Shown here: positions 37,101 to 44,508 of the stretch, piece by piece
How positions within the stretch are numbered: the first letter of the stretch is position 1
Layout: each line of letters starts with the position of its first letter
DNA from: an uncultured Thermoguttaceae bacterium
GTDB taxonomy: Bacteria; Planctomycetota; Planctomycetia; Pirellulales; Thermoguttaceae
Length of the DNA stretch: 52,465 nt
Assembly (NCBI GenBank): GCA_937951625.1
Contig: CALFBP010000050.1
Span: forward strand, 1 to 52,465
Direction: 5' to 3'
Notes under the pieces: generated by a model
The model's database searches: none
The model's input: the letters and a program-made list of their open reading frames with translations, nothing else
Told to the model about the DNA's origin: nothing
Program-made: the position numbers and the translations under genes

Positions 37101-37336
37101 TCGCCAGATCCGTTGGGAATGGCGCAAGTCCGGGGTGGTCTGCAAGCCTGGCGTGGTCGGCGGCGCCCACCCTGGAGGAGAGTCCCCCGCGATCCCGGAC
37201 CACGGTCCAAGACGCCGGTCTGGCCCTGTTTCTTTCAGACCGGTCGTGGGGACCAGAAAGGGAGAGTGGCCCGTGGGCAGATCTTGCTGAGGAGCCCATG
37301 GTTGTTGTGGCCGAGTCGTTTCCTCGCTTGCCCTGA
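34112..37336 (+). CDS. surface-targeted subtilisin-like serine protease with LEPR motif and PPC domain
   Basis: A 1074-residue S8 family protease. The first ~70 residues are basic and unlike a Sec signal, then comes MRRTRLECLEPRLAPSA (66-82), the planctomycete LEPR-type surface-targeting motif. A short pro-region leads to the catalytic domain. The triad is D255 (VIDTGVDW), H309 (NGHGTHVAGT) and S475 (SGTSMATPHVAG), with oxyanion N407 (AAAGNS). After a spacer, residues ~645-758 form a bacterial pre-peptidase C-terminal domain (GDRDWFRFTAAAGRRYIFF ... GTYYLEVRA). A cadherin-like/Ig-like stretch follows (LSPIANQAMSV) with an insertion reading LRLQEKWMRGEGNAWYF. All catalytic residues are present, so it should be active outside the cytoplasm. 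Confidence 0.93.
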   Translation: MSRRRAIRGQADKQNTSQQTFQEPSQNPPERSRQPMGHGRRAACGFSSRRKPRFGRRTTRGLSKVMRRTRLECLEPRLAPSATPLLSVAPEWFQDVSNGWWPPSSVGSNWTALSEGDAPATSTSSPQTSDWIVRFRESALGGIGAVAQTASLLVGSGVEFQVLRGLGLVGQVLVRAVGVSPDLVSSVLATNPFIAAFEQDVVHQFNVMPNDPQVGQLWGLENSGQTGGASDADIDAAAAWGISTGSRNIVVAVIDTGVDWRHPDLAANLWVNPGETPNGLDDDGNGLVDDVYGYNFAANTGDPMDDNGHGTHVAGTIAAVGNNGVGVTGINWSGSIMALKFLRADGSGTTSDAIRAINYATMQRVRFGVNVRVMNMSWGGGGFSSALRDAIQAAGDAGILAVAAAGNSARNNDLAPQYPSSYEVSTLVAVAATDHRDQLASFSNYGAASVDLAAPGVSILSTYPNNRYVALSGTSMATPHVAGVAALAWSVAPNATVAEIKNALLGGVDQLASLRGKVLSGGRLNAYNTLRLVNPAEPASPVVGTLEITPDALIAGSVATLTARGVHDPDGAVASVWFYLDANGNGQWDAADRVLGSVSTIVDQQASISLSTTGYSPGTYRVFARAQDTTGRWSNPASTSFQVLAADDHGNNAATATTVCVGSRVAGEIEQNGDRDWFRFTAAAGRRYIFFTELGSLQDSVLTLYAPDGATVIAVNDDAPGRGLASEIAWTAPISGTYYLEVRAYSTSQVGSYSLVLRGGVNTAPKLSPIANQAMSVQQDAIFVTLVAADREGDPLTFTAEVVPSDSLARRAYELDQRLKLSAPSGILQNRLRLQEKWMRGEGNAWYFILPSGELRQWTGNAANSPVVAALSRDYWINPRLLYNARPAPPIIPAEAVVLGLQGNVLTINPADGLVGQFQVRVTVSDGALTDARVFSVTVSPSGPSASTLAAGGLYSLQPTILSRAIDQALVGYAEVRSIRTVASLWRSIVPDQATDVARSVGNGASPGWSASLAWSAAPTLEESPPRSRTTVQDAGLALFLSDRSWGPERESGPWADLAEEPMVVVAESFPRLP

Positions 37337-37871
37337 CGGACAGGGACATGGCGCGACGGTTCGGTAGTTTGCACCAGCCGAAGCGATTTTGATTTCGAGC
37401 AATTCGGCTCTTGGCCGTTTCGCTCGTGGCGCGGGCGAGAATTCCCAAGACAGCGGGCGGGGAAGATCCGCAAAGATTTCGGACAGCGAGGGCCTTGGGG
37501 GGTTAGGGAGATTTCTCGGCCTTTTCTTGGTCGATGCCGGGCCCTTTTTACGGCAAACTTTTCCTCTTTTACGCGTGCCGAAAGGTTTGCGCAACAGTTG
37601 CAGTAACTTGTTTGGTGAAAACCACTTTCATGGATTCAAGGGGCGTTTGCAGCATAGCCGATACGGAACGTGGCCCTTCAAGAGAAGCACGTGCCTTGGA
37701 GGCACATTTTTGGGGGCGCGTCAGAATGCCGAGGGTGAATGGTATCGGGCCATGGAGCGGCCCGACGGCCCTGACGCATCAACACCATGTGAACTGTGGG
37801 AGCCGACCCACCTTCCCAGCCCACCTTGGGATGCGAATCACCCCAGTTCACAGCAAAGGAGAGTTTGCTCA
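37337..37871. other. 535-bp region between the subtilase and Cys-rich genes
   Basis: No convincing coding frame. A CCCTG/CAGGG hairpin just after the subtilase stop is a weak terminator. A better one, GTGCC-TTGGA-GGCAC followed by ATTTTT, lies at 37689-37709. The last 100 bp form the leader of the Cys-rich gene, with an 8-bp long-range stem (37789-37851). The distance from terminator-like element to start codon suggests a long, structured leader or a separate short transcript. Confidence 0.5.
37689..37709 (+). terminator. short rho-independent-type hairpin upstream of the Cys-rich gene
   Basis: GTGCC (37689-37693), loop TTGGA, GGCAC (37699-37703), then ATTTTT. It may end the subtilase transcript late, or act as an attenuator in the leader of the Cys-rich gene 160 bases downstream. 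Confidence 0.45.
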
Positions 37872-38708
37872 ATGAAAGGCAAGATGGTACTTGGAGCGCT
37901 CCTGGTGAGCGTGGCCCTCGCAGCCCAAGGGTTCGGAATGGACCTTTTGGAGCGTATGGGGGGCCTGAGCGGCGGTGCGTGCGAGCCGTGTGCGGCGCCT
38001 GCCGCTTGTAAACCGGCCGTGAAGGCGTGTGCGCCGGAACCCACGTGCGGCCCAGCCTGCGACACCTCCGGCAAGCGGCGTGACCTATTCGCAGGCATGA
38101 AGGATTTGTTTGCGTGCCGCAAATGCGGCAAAGTGAAGTGTCAGTGCGAGACGGCTTGTGCGGCCCCGAAGGCCTGTGTAGCCCCGCAGCCTTGTGTAGC
38201 CCCGCAGCCCTGTGCTCCGGCTCCGAAGCCCTGCGCTCCGGCCCCGAAGCCTTGCGCTCCGGCCCCGCAAGCCTGCGCTCCGGCTCCGAAGCCCTGCGCT
38301 CCGGCTCCGAAGCCCTGCGCTCCGGCCCCGCAAGCCTGCGCTCCGGCCCCGAAGCCCTGCGCTCCGGCCCCGAAGCCCTGCGCTCCGGCCCCTAAGGCTT
38401 GCGCTCCGGCCCCGAAGGCCTGCGATGCGGCCCCGGCAGCTTGCGACAAGCCGAATTGTTGCCCGCGGACCCCGGTCCGCAAGGCAGTGGTGGCCTTGCT
38501 CGACGGGCTGTTTGGCCAGAAGTGCTTCCAGCCGAAGGCTGGCAAGGCCGCTTGTGCGGCGGCTGCCGATTGCGGCTGCGGCGTGGCGGCCCCGGCTTCC
38601 GGCGGCAGCGCTCCCACGGCGGCCCCGGCCCCGGCGCCCAACAAGGTTTCGGAGGATTTGGCGCCTCTGCCGATCGCCCCGAATCCGCGACCTGACCCTT
38701 CGGCCTGA
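37872..38708 (+). CDS. secreted Cys/Pro-rich protein with ten CAPAPxx heptad repeats
   Basis: A 278-residue exported protein. The ATG at 37872 has AGGAGAG upstream and starts a clean signal peptide (MKGKMVLGALLVSVALAAQG). The mature part is Cys-rich throughout. A region with two CxC/CxxC clusters (FACRKCGKVKCQCE, about 76-89) leads to ten tandem seven-residue units of form CAPAPKP, CAPAPQA or CAPAPKA at about residues 114-183, in the order KP-KP-QA, KP-KP-QA, KP-KP-KA-KA. The C-terminal part has CDKPNCCPRTPVRKAVVALL and a Pro/Ala tail. One Cys per heptad suggests an extended, disulfide-linked wall or matrix fibre. No named family recognised. A strong terminator follows. Confidence 0.8.
   Translation: MKGKMVLGALLVSVALAAQGFGMDLLERMGGLSGGACEPCAAPAACKPAVKACAPEPTCGPACDTSGKRRDLFAGMKDLFACRKCGKVKCQCETACAAPKACVAPQPCVAPQPCAPAPKPCAPAPKPCAPAPQACAPAPKPCAPAPKPCAPAPQACAPAPKPCAPAPKPCAPAPKACAPAPKACDAAPAACDKPNCCPRTPVRKAVVALLDGLFGQKCFQPKAGKAACAAAADCGCGVAAPASGGSAPTAAPAPAPNKVSEDLAPLPIAPNPRPDPSA
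38213..38422 (+). repeat. 21-bp tandem repeat (ten copies) encoding CAPAPxx
   Basis: Near-identical 21-bp units built on TGCGCTCCGGCTCCGAAGCC, with CTCC/GGCC third-base variants and a CAAGCC variant every third unit in the first six. The DNA repeat is better preserved than needed for the protein, which suggests recent copy-number change by slippage or unequal exchange. Confidence 0.85.
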
Positions 38709-38757
38709 GCTCACTTTCGGCAAACTAGCTTCCTGGCGCCTCCATAGCCAGCAGGAA

Positions 38758-38800
38758 GACAAGTCCGCCGGGGTCTCCTCGGCGGACTTGTCATTTTCTT
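38758..38800 (+). terminator. strong rho-independent terminator after the Cys-rich gene
   Basis: GACAAGTCCGCCG (38758-38770) pairs perfectly with CGGCGGACTTGTC (38780-38792) around a nine-base loop, then ATTTTCTT. The longest perfect stem seen in the window; it ends 66 bases before the next gene. Confidence 0.9.
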
Positions 38801-38866
38801 GCCAAAGGGACACGATGAAATCTTCCCTTAGTCGACCTGGAGCGCCTGACAAAAAGGTCGTGGTTC

Positions 38867-40030
38867 ATGTCGCATTCCCAGGACATAGATAAAGTCCGCC
38901 AAGACCTACGTGCAATGACGGACGTTTGCCCGATTGTGCTCCAGTTCGGCACGGGCAGGTTCCTTCGGGCCTTTGTCGATTTGTTCCTTCAGGAGTTGAA
39001 CCAGTCCGGCGGACCGCGTGCGGAGGCAGTAGTCGTGCAATCCACGGGCAGGGACCGCGTCGACGCTTTCCGGACATCGGGGGGACGTTATCACGTAGCG
39101 ATTCGCGGGCTGGAGAAGGGACTGACCGTGGATCGGTTGGTCGAAGTCGCTAGCGTTGGCCAAGCGTTTTCAGCCGAGCACGATTGGCAGCGCGTGCTGG
39201 AAGTGGCGCGGCTGCCCACGCTGGTGGCCATCGTATCGAATGCCACGGAAGCTGGATTCGCGCTCGAATCAGGCGACGAGCCAAGCAACGACCCGCCTCG
39301 ATCTTTCCCGGCAAAACTCCTGAAGGTGCTGGCGGCCCGATTCGAGTCGGGCCTTGCGGGAGTGGCCATTTTGCCGTGCGAGTTGCTGGAAGACAACGCC
39401 CAGCGTCTGCGCCAGCTTGTCTTGCAACAGGCCGCCCGATGGAAACTCGCGCGGCCGCTTTTGGATTGGCTCGCGGATGCCTGCCCTTGGTGCGACACGC
39501 TAGTGGATCGCATTGTCTCCGCGCCTCGGGCCGACGATCCCATGGCAGCCGCCGACCCGCTTTTCGCCGTGGCCGAGCCATTCGCCCTGTGGCTTCTGGC
39601 AAAAAAAGACGTACCGTTGTTCCTGCGACATCCGGCCGTGAAGGCCGTCGAGGCGTTGGAACCGTACTATCTCCGCAAGGTCCGGATCCTCAACGGCGCC
39701 CACACGGCGTTGGTCGCTAAGGCCCTGCCCTTGGGCTTCCCGACGGTCCGCGAGGCCATGCTAAATCCCGACTTGCGTCGTTGGCTGGAAGCGTTGTTAT
39801 TCGAGGAAATCGTGCCCACGTTGGAAGGCCGAACCGAGCAGCCCGAACAGTTCGCGCGACAATGCCTGGAGCGCCTGGCCAATCCGTTTCTAGAACATCG
39901 TCTGGCCGACATCGCGCTGGCGCACGAGACAAAACTCCGCACCCGGCTTTGGCCGACGTTCGATGAATTCCGTGCCCGCTTCGGTCGCCTGCCCAAGCTC
40001 CTTGGCGAAGTCCTCCGGCCATCGGCCTAA
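38867..40030 (+). CDS. uxaB: tagaturonate reductase/mannitol dehydrogenase family protein (UxaB-like)
   Basis: A 387-residue NAD-dependent polyol/altronate dehydrogenase. UxaB reduces tagaturonate to altronate in galacturonate breakdown. The N-terminal nucleotide-binding part starts IVLQFGTGRFLRAFVDLFLQ. The central ILPCELLEDNAQRLRQLVLQ and the C-terminal hallmark YLRKVRILNGAHTALV (Lys and His of the mannitol-dehydrogenase active site) are intact. The best match by eye is the tagaturonate reductase branch, but mannitol or fructuronate activity cannot be excluded. No other hexuronate gene is adjacent. It lies behind a strong terminator, so it has its own promoter, and converges on mutY. Confidence 0.85.
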   Translation: MSHSQDIDKVRQDLRAMTDVCPIVLQFGTGRFLRAFVDLFLQELNQSGGPRAEAVVVQSTGRDRVDAFRTSGGRYHVAIRGLEKGLTVDRLVEVASVGQAFSAEHDWQRVLEVARLPTLVAIVSNATEAGFALESGDEPSNDPPRSFPAKLLKVLAARFESGLAGVAILPCELLEDNAQRLRQLVLQQAARWKLARPLLDWLADACPWCDTLVDRIVSAPRADDPMAAADPLFAVAEPFALWLLAKKDVPLFLRHPAVKAVEALEPYYLRKVRILNGAHTALVAKALPLGFPTVREAMLNPDLRRWLEALLFEEIVPTLEGRTEQPEQFARQCLERLANPFLEHRLADIALAHETKLRTRLWPTFDEFRARFGRLPKLLGEVLRPSA

Positions 40031-40123
40031 AGACTGGAAGATCGAGCGAGCGAAGGTGGCGCCAGGAGGCTCGACATCAATCGGCGGCGGACCGAGAATC
40101 GCACCAAACCCAAACCCAAGTGC

Positions 40124-41284
40124 TCATCGCGGGTTCCTCGTCTGGAATTGGGACGCCACGAGGCGGGCGAGCTTGCGGCCAGTGGTGCTCAAGGGGTAGG
40201 CCTCCAGCGCGGCCGGCCGAAGCCAACGCATGGTGGCCATGCCGTCGCGCTGCACGGGGCCCGCGATGTAGTCGGCGTCGAAGCATTGAAGTGTAATCCG
40301 GAAGCGGGTCACGCCGTGACGCAACGTGGTCCGCTGCCCGCGCAAGCGAACTGTCATGCCGGTCAACCGCGCAACATTGTCGATCAGCTCGCGGTGGAGT
40401 TCATCAGGCCGCTGAGCGCGGACCTCGAACCGAGGGAAGTCCCAAAGACCGGCCCAACGCTTACCCTCCGGCTGACGGATGAGCAACACCCGGCCGCGGC
40501 GGTGGATGATCACGGCGGCCTCGCGGCGCGGCTCGGTTGGCCGCTTGGGCTTTGTCGCAGGGATCTCCGCCTGAAGCCCCATTGCCCGAGCCTGGCACAG
40601 CATCGCGGCCGGACAAACGTTGCATCGCGGGTCCTTGGGCAGGCAGACCATGCTGCCGAGTTCCATGAGGGCTTGATTGATCTTGCCGCTCCCGCGACGC
40701 GGCAGTACTGCCAGCGCCGCGGCCCAAAGCAAGCGGCTTCCGGCCGCCGAGGTCGAGGAGCCGCGATAGGCCAGGAGTCGGGCCCACAATCGGGTGGTGT
40801 TCGCTTCAAGAATCGGTTCCCGGGCATCGAAAGCGATCGACAGGATCGCCCCGGCCGTGTAGCGGCCGATGCCGGGCAAGCCACGAACGACCTCCGCTTG
40901 GCGGGGAAAGCAGCCGTCATGCTTGGCCACGAGAATCTTGGCGGCCTGATGCAGTTGCCTTGCCCGGCGATAATAACCCAGTCCCTCCCAAAGCCGGAGC
41001 ACCTGCTGTTCGTCGGCCGCAGCCAGGGCGGAGATCGTCGGCAGGGCCGCGATAAAGCGTTCAAAATAAGGCTTCACTGTGGCCACTTGCGTCTGCTGGA
41101 GCATGATCTCGCTAACCCAAATGCAATACGGGTCGCGCGTGCGCCGCCAGGGCAAGTCCCGCGCGCTGTCGTTAAACCACTTGGAGATTCTTCTCCGCAG
41201 GGTGCGAAACCAGGATGGGTCGGGAAGTGCCACCGCGTCGATTTTTAGGCCTTCTCTCGCGCGTCGTGGGCGATTGGCTGTCAT
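40124..41284 (-). CDS. mutY: A/G-specific adenine glycosylase MutY with Glu at the catalytic Asp position
   Basis: A 386-residue base-excision repair glycosylase that removes adenine opposite 8-oxoguanine. The N-terminal part has VSEIMLQQTQVATVKPYFERF with catalytic Glu E59, then the helix-hairpin-helix LPGIGRYTAGAILSIAFD. The 4Fe-4S ligands are C214, C221, C224 and C230 (C-x6-C-x2-C-x5-C). The C-terminal NUDIX-like 8-oxoG recognition domain begins near 250 (REAAVIIHRRGRVLLIRQPE ... WAGLWDFPRFE). The segment that normally reads ILDGNVKRV is ILEANTTRL, so the usual catalytic Asp (E. coli D138) is E160 here. Everything else looks functional. Confidence 0.95.
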   Translation of the reverse strand: MTANRPRRAREGLKIDAVALPDPSWFRTLRRRISKWFNDSARDLPWRRTRDPYCIWVSEIMLQQTQVATVKPYFERFIAALPTISALAAADEQQVLRLWEGLGYYRRARQLHQAAKILVAKHDGCFPRQAEVVRGLPGIGRYTAGAILSIAFDAREPILEANTTRLWARLLAYRGSSTSAAGSRLLWAAALAVLPRRGSGKINQALMELGSMVCLPKDPRCNVCPAAMLCQARAMGLQAEIPATKPKRPTEPRREAAVIIHRRGRVLLIRQPEGKRWAGLWDFPRFEVRAQRPDELHRELIDNVARLTGMTVRLRGQRTTLRHGVTRFRITLQCFDADYIAGPVQRDGMATMRWLRPAALEAYPLSTTGRKLARLVASQFQTRNPR

Positions 41285-41566
41285 GACTCCAACATGGTAT
41301 GGTTACGGAAGACCATTGGTTGCCGAGGCATTCGGTAACGAATCCCATACGCTTACGATAATCTCCCAGCGAAGGCAAGCCGCCGCGCCTGCGTGGTCCC
41401 GCAGCGTGAAGGAGAAATCGCCACCAGGCCCCGCGAGCGAAAGCGGCCAGCGGCCGACGGCGCGGCCAATCCCAGGCGGAAGGCAACCAGGGACCACAGC
41501 AAATCTCGTTTTCGCCGCGTGCGAAAAGGCATACGTCACCAGTGCTGAACTAGCGGTAGAGGATCG

Positions 41567-42643
41567 ATGACCGGGAAAAGATTCGTAAGGCGATTTGCCG
41601 TGCTGCGGATCGTTCCGTTTCTGGCATTGTGGGGAAACGTGGTCGGTATCGCCCAGGATAAGGCTGGGGGATCGGAAACCGCGGCCGCAACCTACCGCGG
41701 CAAGCCAGTCAGGGAATGGATCGATGCCTTGAAAGACAAGGACTATTGGGTCCGCTGGCATGCGACCTACGCTTTGGGGCGCATGGGCCCAGACGCGGCC
41801 CCCGCTGTAACCGCGTTGGAACGCGTTTTGGAAAATCGTGAGGAGCACGAATATGTGCGCGGTGGAGCGGCCTGGGCCTTGGGGCGAATCGGTCCACGGG
41901 CCGCCAGCGCGGTCCCGCTCTTAGTGCAGAGCCTGTCGTCCAAACACGCCTCGGTACGGCGGAACGCGGCCAGGGCGTTGGGACATATCGGATTTCACGG
42001 GGCATCGAGCGGGAGAGCCGATTCTGAAGCGTCGGCGGCGCGACTCACACCGCAGCAAGTCGCGGCCTTGGTGAAACTTCTCGATGATGAGGAGCCGACG
42101 GTCCGGGTCGCGGCCGCGGAGGCCCTCTGGCGCATCGAGCGGCATCCCCAGGCTTTAGCGAGCCTCGAGGCGATGCTTCGGAATGCGAAGGGTGCCGTCG
42201 CCTTCGAGGCGGCCACCACGCTAGGTGAGTTAGCGGCCGTTGGGGCCCCGGTGGCTTCGGCCTTGACGACTGCCCTAGGGCACCCGGACGGCGATGTACG
42301 ACGGGCGGCGGCCCAGGCCCTTGGTCGGCTGGGACCGAACGCGACTGCCTTGCTCCGCGAGGCCCTTGCTAAGGCCGACGAACCAACACAACTTCAGGCG
42401 GTGGAGGCCCTCAGTTGGGTCGGCCCGGCTGCCGTGCCTGCGCTGACCGACGCCCTCAGCAATTCCCGCCCGGCGGTCCGCCGCTATGCTGCACGCGCCT
42501 TGGGCCGCTTTGGTTTGGCGGCTCGGGCGGCGGAACGCGATCTGCTGAAAGCTGTCAGCGATCCCGACGTCCAGGTGCGCGAGGCAGCGGCGGGAGCCTT
42601 GCGGCGGGTGCAAGCCGAGTCGAGTCCCAAACCGGCCCCATAA
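41567..42643 (+). CDS. secreted HEAT-repeat (PBS lyase-like) protein
   Basis: A 358-residue protein with an N-terminal hydrophobic stretch (FAVLRIVPFLALWGNVVGIA) that should be a signal peptide. Tandem HEAT repeats of about 31-38 residues follow, each with a VRxxAAxALGRxG core: VRWHATYALGRMGPDA, VRGGAAWALGRIGPRA, VRRNAARALGHIGFHG, VRVAAAEALWRIE, VRRAAAQALGRLGPNA, VRRYAARALGRFGLAA and VREAAAGALRRV. The repeats form a superhelical protein-binding surface; no catalytic domain is present. AGAGGA lies just ahead of the ATG. It reads divergently from mutY, with 282 bases between them, and nothing nearby suggests a partner. Confidence 0.85.
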   Translation: MTGKRFVRRFAVLRIVPFLALWGNVVGIAQDKAGGSETAAATYRGKPVREWIDALKDKDYWVRWHATYALGRMGPDAAPAVTALERVLENREEHEYVRGGAAWALGRIGPRAASAVPLLVQSLSSKHASVRRNAARALGHIGFHGASSGRADSEASAARLTPQQVAALVKLLDDEEPTVRVAAAEALWRIERHPQALASLEAMLRNAKGAVAFEAATTLGELAAVGAPVASALTTALGHPDGDVRRAAAQALGRLGPNATALLREALAKADEPTQLQAVEALSWVGPAAVPALTDALSNSRPAVRRYAARALGRFGLAARAAERDLLKAVSDPDVQVREAAAGALRRVQAESSPKPAP

Positions 42644-42953
42644 TGAGATGAATCGTCTCGTGAAATCATAACGTAAGCCTATCGGTCTTTATGGGCGTAA
42701 CGATCGCGTTTTTTTCTTCCAACACGCGGCGTTCCTCGCGATCGCCTCGCGGTGCCCGGACTTCTGGCCAAGCCTCGTTCAGGGCATTACAATGCGGCAT
42801 GGGAGTGCGGTTGTGCAAGACTTTTCCTGCTCTCGCGAACGCTGATGCCTTGGATGCGATTGCCCCTGAGGAATGGGTGCGGGGATGTCATGCAGTCCGA
42901 GTAGGCCCGGCGTTGGGGGCATCTCGGCGGTGCCGTTGACGGAATGGCCGCGT
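42644..42953. other. 310-bp intergenic region before the M28 peptidase gene
   Basis: No coding frame is convincing. A run of seven T follows CGATCGCG near 42710 and could mark the end of the HEAT-gene transcript, though its stem is short. TACAAT at 42787-42792 might be a -10 for the peptidase gene but lacks a good -35. I see nothing else. Confidence 0.5.
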
Positions 42954-43967
42954 ATGAACCATCGGACAGCCTCGACCGTTGCGGGAAGGCCCTGGTTTCG
43001 GGCCCTGGTCCTGGTGTCGGTCGGGCTGGGATGCCTGATCGCCGCGATGTTTCTGTTTTGGCCGAATCACCAAAGCTCCGGGGCAGGCATGTCTTCGTGG
43101 CGGTTGGAACAAATACCTTTTGATGGGGCCCGGGCATACGAGTATCTCAAGCAACTTTGCGAGATCGGTCCGCGGATGAGTGGTTCGCCGGGCATGGAGA
43201 TGCAGCGGAAGCTCCTGGTGGACCACTTCACCAAGCTCGGGGCGAAGGTCCGTTTGCAGCGGTTTCGCGCACGTCATCCGCTGGGCGAGGCCGATGTGGC
43301 CATGGCCAACGTGATCGTCGAGTGGCATCCGGAGAGCAAGGAGCGAATCTTGCTTTGCACGCACTACGACACGCTGCCGTTTCCCATGCTTGATCGCCAG
43401 AATCCGCGGGGCCGGTTCGTGGGCGCCAACGACGGGGGGAGCGGTACGGCCTTACTGATGGCGTTGGGCCACGACATGCCCACGCTCAAGTGCCACTATG
43501 GTGTGGATTTCGTGTTCTTCGACGGCGAAGAGTTCATTTTCAGCCCTCACGACCCGTATTTTTTGGGTTCGGAATTCTTCGCCACGATGTATGTCGAAGA
43601 ACCGCCGCCATACCGCTATCGCTGGGCGGTGCTGTTGGACATGGTGGGCGACGCCGATTTGCAGATTTTTCAGGAGCGATACAGCATGTCCTGGCCCGAG
43701 ACGCGGCCGTTGGTCGAAGAGATTTGGGCGACGGCGCGGCGGCTAGGGGTGCGGGAGTTCATCCCGCGGCGAAAACACGAGGTCCGCGACGACCATCTGT
43801 CGTTGCGCAACATCGCCAAGATTCCAGCCTGCAACATCATCGATTTCGATTACCCCGCTTGGCACACCACGGCCGACACGCCGGAGCGCTGCTCGGCCTT
43901 GAGTCTGGCGAAGGTGGGCTGGGTGGTGCGCGAGTGGTTGAGCACGACGCAACCGAAGCGACCTTGA
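42954..43967 (+). CDS. membrane-anchored M28 family peptidase/glutaminyl cyclase-like protein
   Basis: A 337-residue protein with an N-terminal anchor (FRALVLVSVGLGCLIAAMFLF, residues 15-35), then a catalytic domain of the M28 aminopeptidase/glutaminyl-peptide cyclotransferase fold. Visible active-site residues are THYDTLP (H137, D139), GANDGGSGTA (D160), FFDGEEF (E192 base, E193 ligand), LLDMVGDAD and YPAWHTTADT (H304). The single zinc set D160-E193-H304 resembles glutaminyl cyclases. The start at 42954 is chosen for the signal-anchor; an in-frame ATG 27 codons upstream has no ribosome-binding site. It is 73 bases ahead of the membrane-protein pair and may be co-transcribed. Confidence 0.84.
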   Translation: MNHRTASTVAGRPWFRALVLVSVGLGCLIAAMFLFWPNHQSSGAGMSSWRLEQIPFDGARAYEYLKQLCEIGPRMSGSPGMEMQRKLLVDHFTKLGAKVRLQRFRARHPLGEADVAMANVIVEWHPESKERILLCTHYDTLPFPMLDRQNPRGRFVGANDGGSGTALLMALGHDMPTLKCHYGVDFVFFDGEEFIFSPHDPYFLGSEFFATMYVEEPPPYRYRWAVLLDMVGDADLQIFQERYSMSWPETRPLVEEIWATARRLGVREFIPRRKHEVRDDHLSLRNIAKIPACNIIDFDYPAWHTTADTPERCSALSLAKVGWVVREWLSTTQPKRP

Positions 43968-44040
43968 AACAGGACGCGGTTTCGACAGCGCCGGCCGCAT
44001 CGCGTGATTTTTTCGTGGATTGGTGGAGAGACGTTTAACC

Positions 44041-44508
44041 GTGGACATGTTGCTTTGGGCGCCGTTTGCCGGGCTGATGATGGCCTCGGCCGTGGCGCTG
44101 ATGATCGCCCACCTGCGTTCGTGGCGGACACAGCAGGCGGCCGGTTTGGCCCCGGCGGAATTGGAGTTTCGCCGGCGACAGTTCCGCCGCCGGATGCAGA
44201 CCAGCGGCATGTTGGCCGTGATCGCCGCGAGTTTGCCGCTGGGGCTGTGGATCCTGGCCCGGTGGCCGAAAGTGGGCGTCTACTTCTGGGGCGGAGTGCT
44301 CGTCATGGTGCTGTGGCTGGCGGCCCTGGCCTTGGCGGACATTTGGGCGACCAAGCTCTATTACGGCAAGATTCGCTACGATTACCGTGTGGAGCAGGCC
44401 CGACTCGAGGCCGAACTTCGCCGCGTGCAGAGCGCTCAAGGCAATGGCAAACCGTCCCGCTCGTTTCCCAGCATTCGCGGAAAAACCAACGGAGAACAAT
44501 CCCCTTGA
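44041..44508 (+). CDS. small membrane protein of unknown function (first of an overlapping pair)
   Basis: About 155 residues from a GTG at 44041, which has GGAG 13 bases upstream; an ATG two codons later is the alternative. Hydrophobic segments at about 3-28 (LLWAPFAGLMMASAVALMIA) and 65-105 (MLAVIAASLPLGLWIL, then WGGVLVMVLWLAALALADIW) suggest three membrane spans. The link RQFRRRMQTSG is basic and should be cytoplasmic. The tail (YRVEQARLEAELRRVQSA) is helical with coiled-coil character. I recognise no family. Its TGA overlaps the next ATG as TGATG, so the two products are probably made together in equal amounts. Confidence 0.7.
   Translation: MDMLLWAPFAGLMMASAVALMIAHLRSWRTQQAAGLAPAELEFRRRQFRRRMQTSGMLAVIAASLPLGLWILARWPKVGVYFWGGVLVMVLWLAALALADIWATKLYYGKIRYDYRVEQARLEAELRRVQSAQGNGKPSRSFPSIRGKTNGEQSP

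Noticed and set aside
38114-38395. Plus-strand frame with RSGPEAL repeats
   Set aside because: Out-of-frame reading of the same 21-bp repeat, with no ribosome-binding site and no hydrophobic leader.
38085-38852. Minus-strand repeat protein with RGRSAGL units
   Set aside because: It is the antisense reading of the 21-bp repeat of the Cys-rich gene. The plus frame has a signal peptide, a ribosome-binding site and a following terminator.
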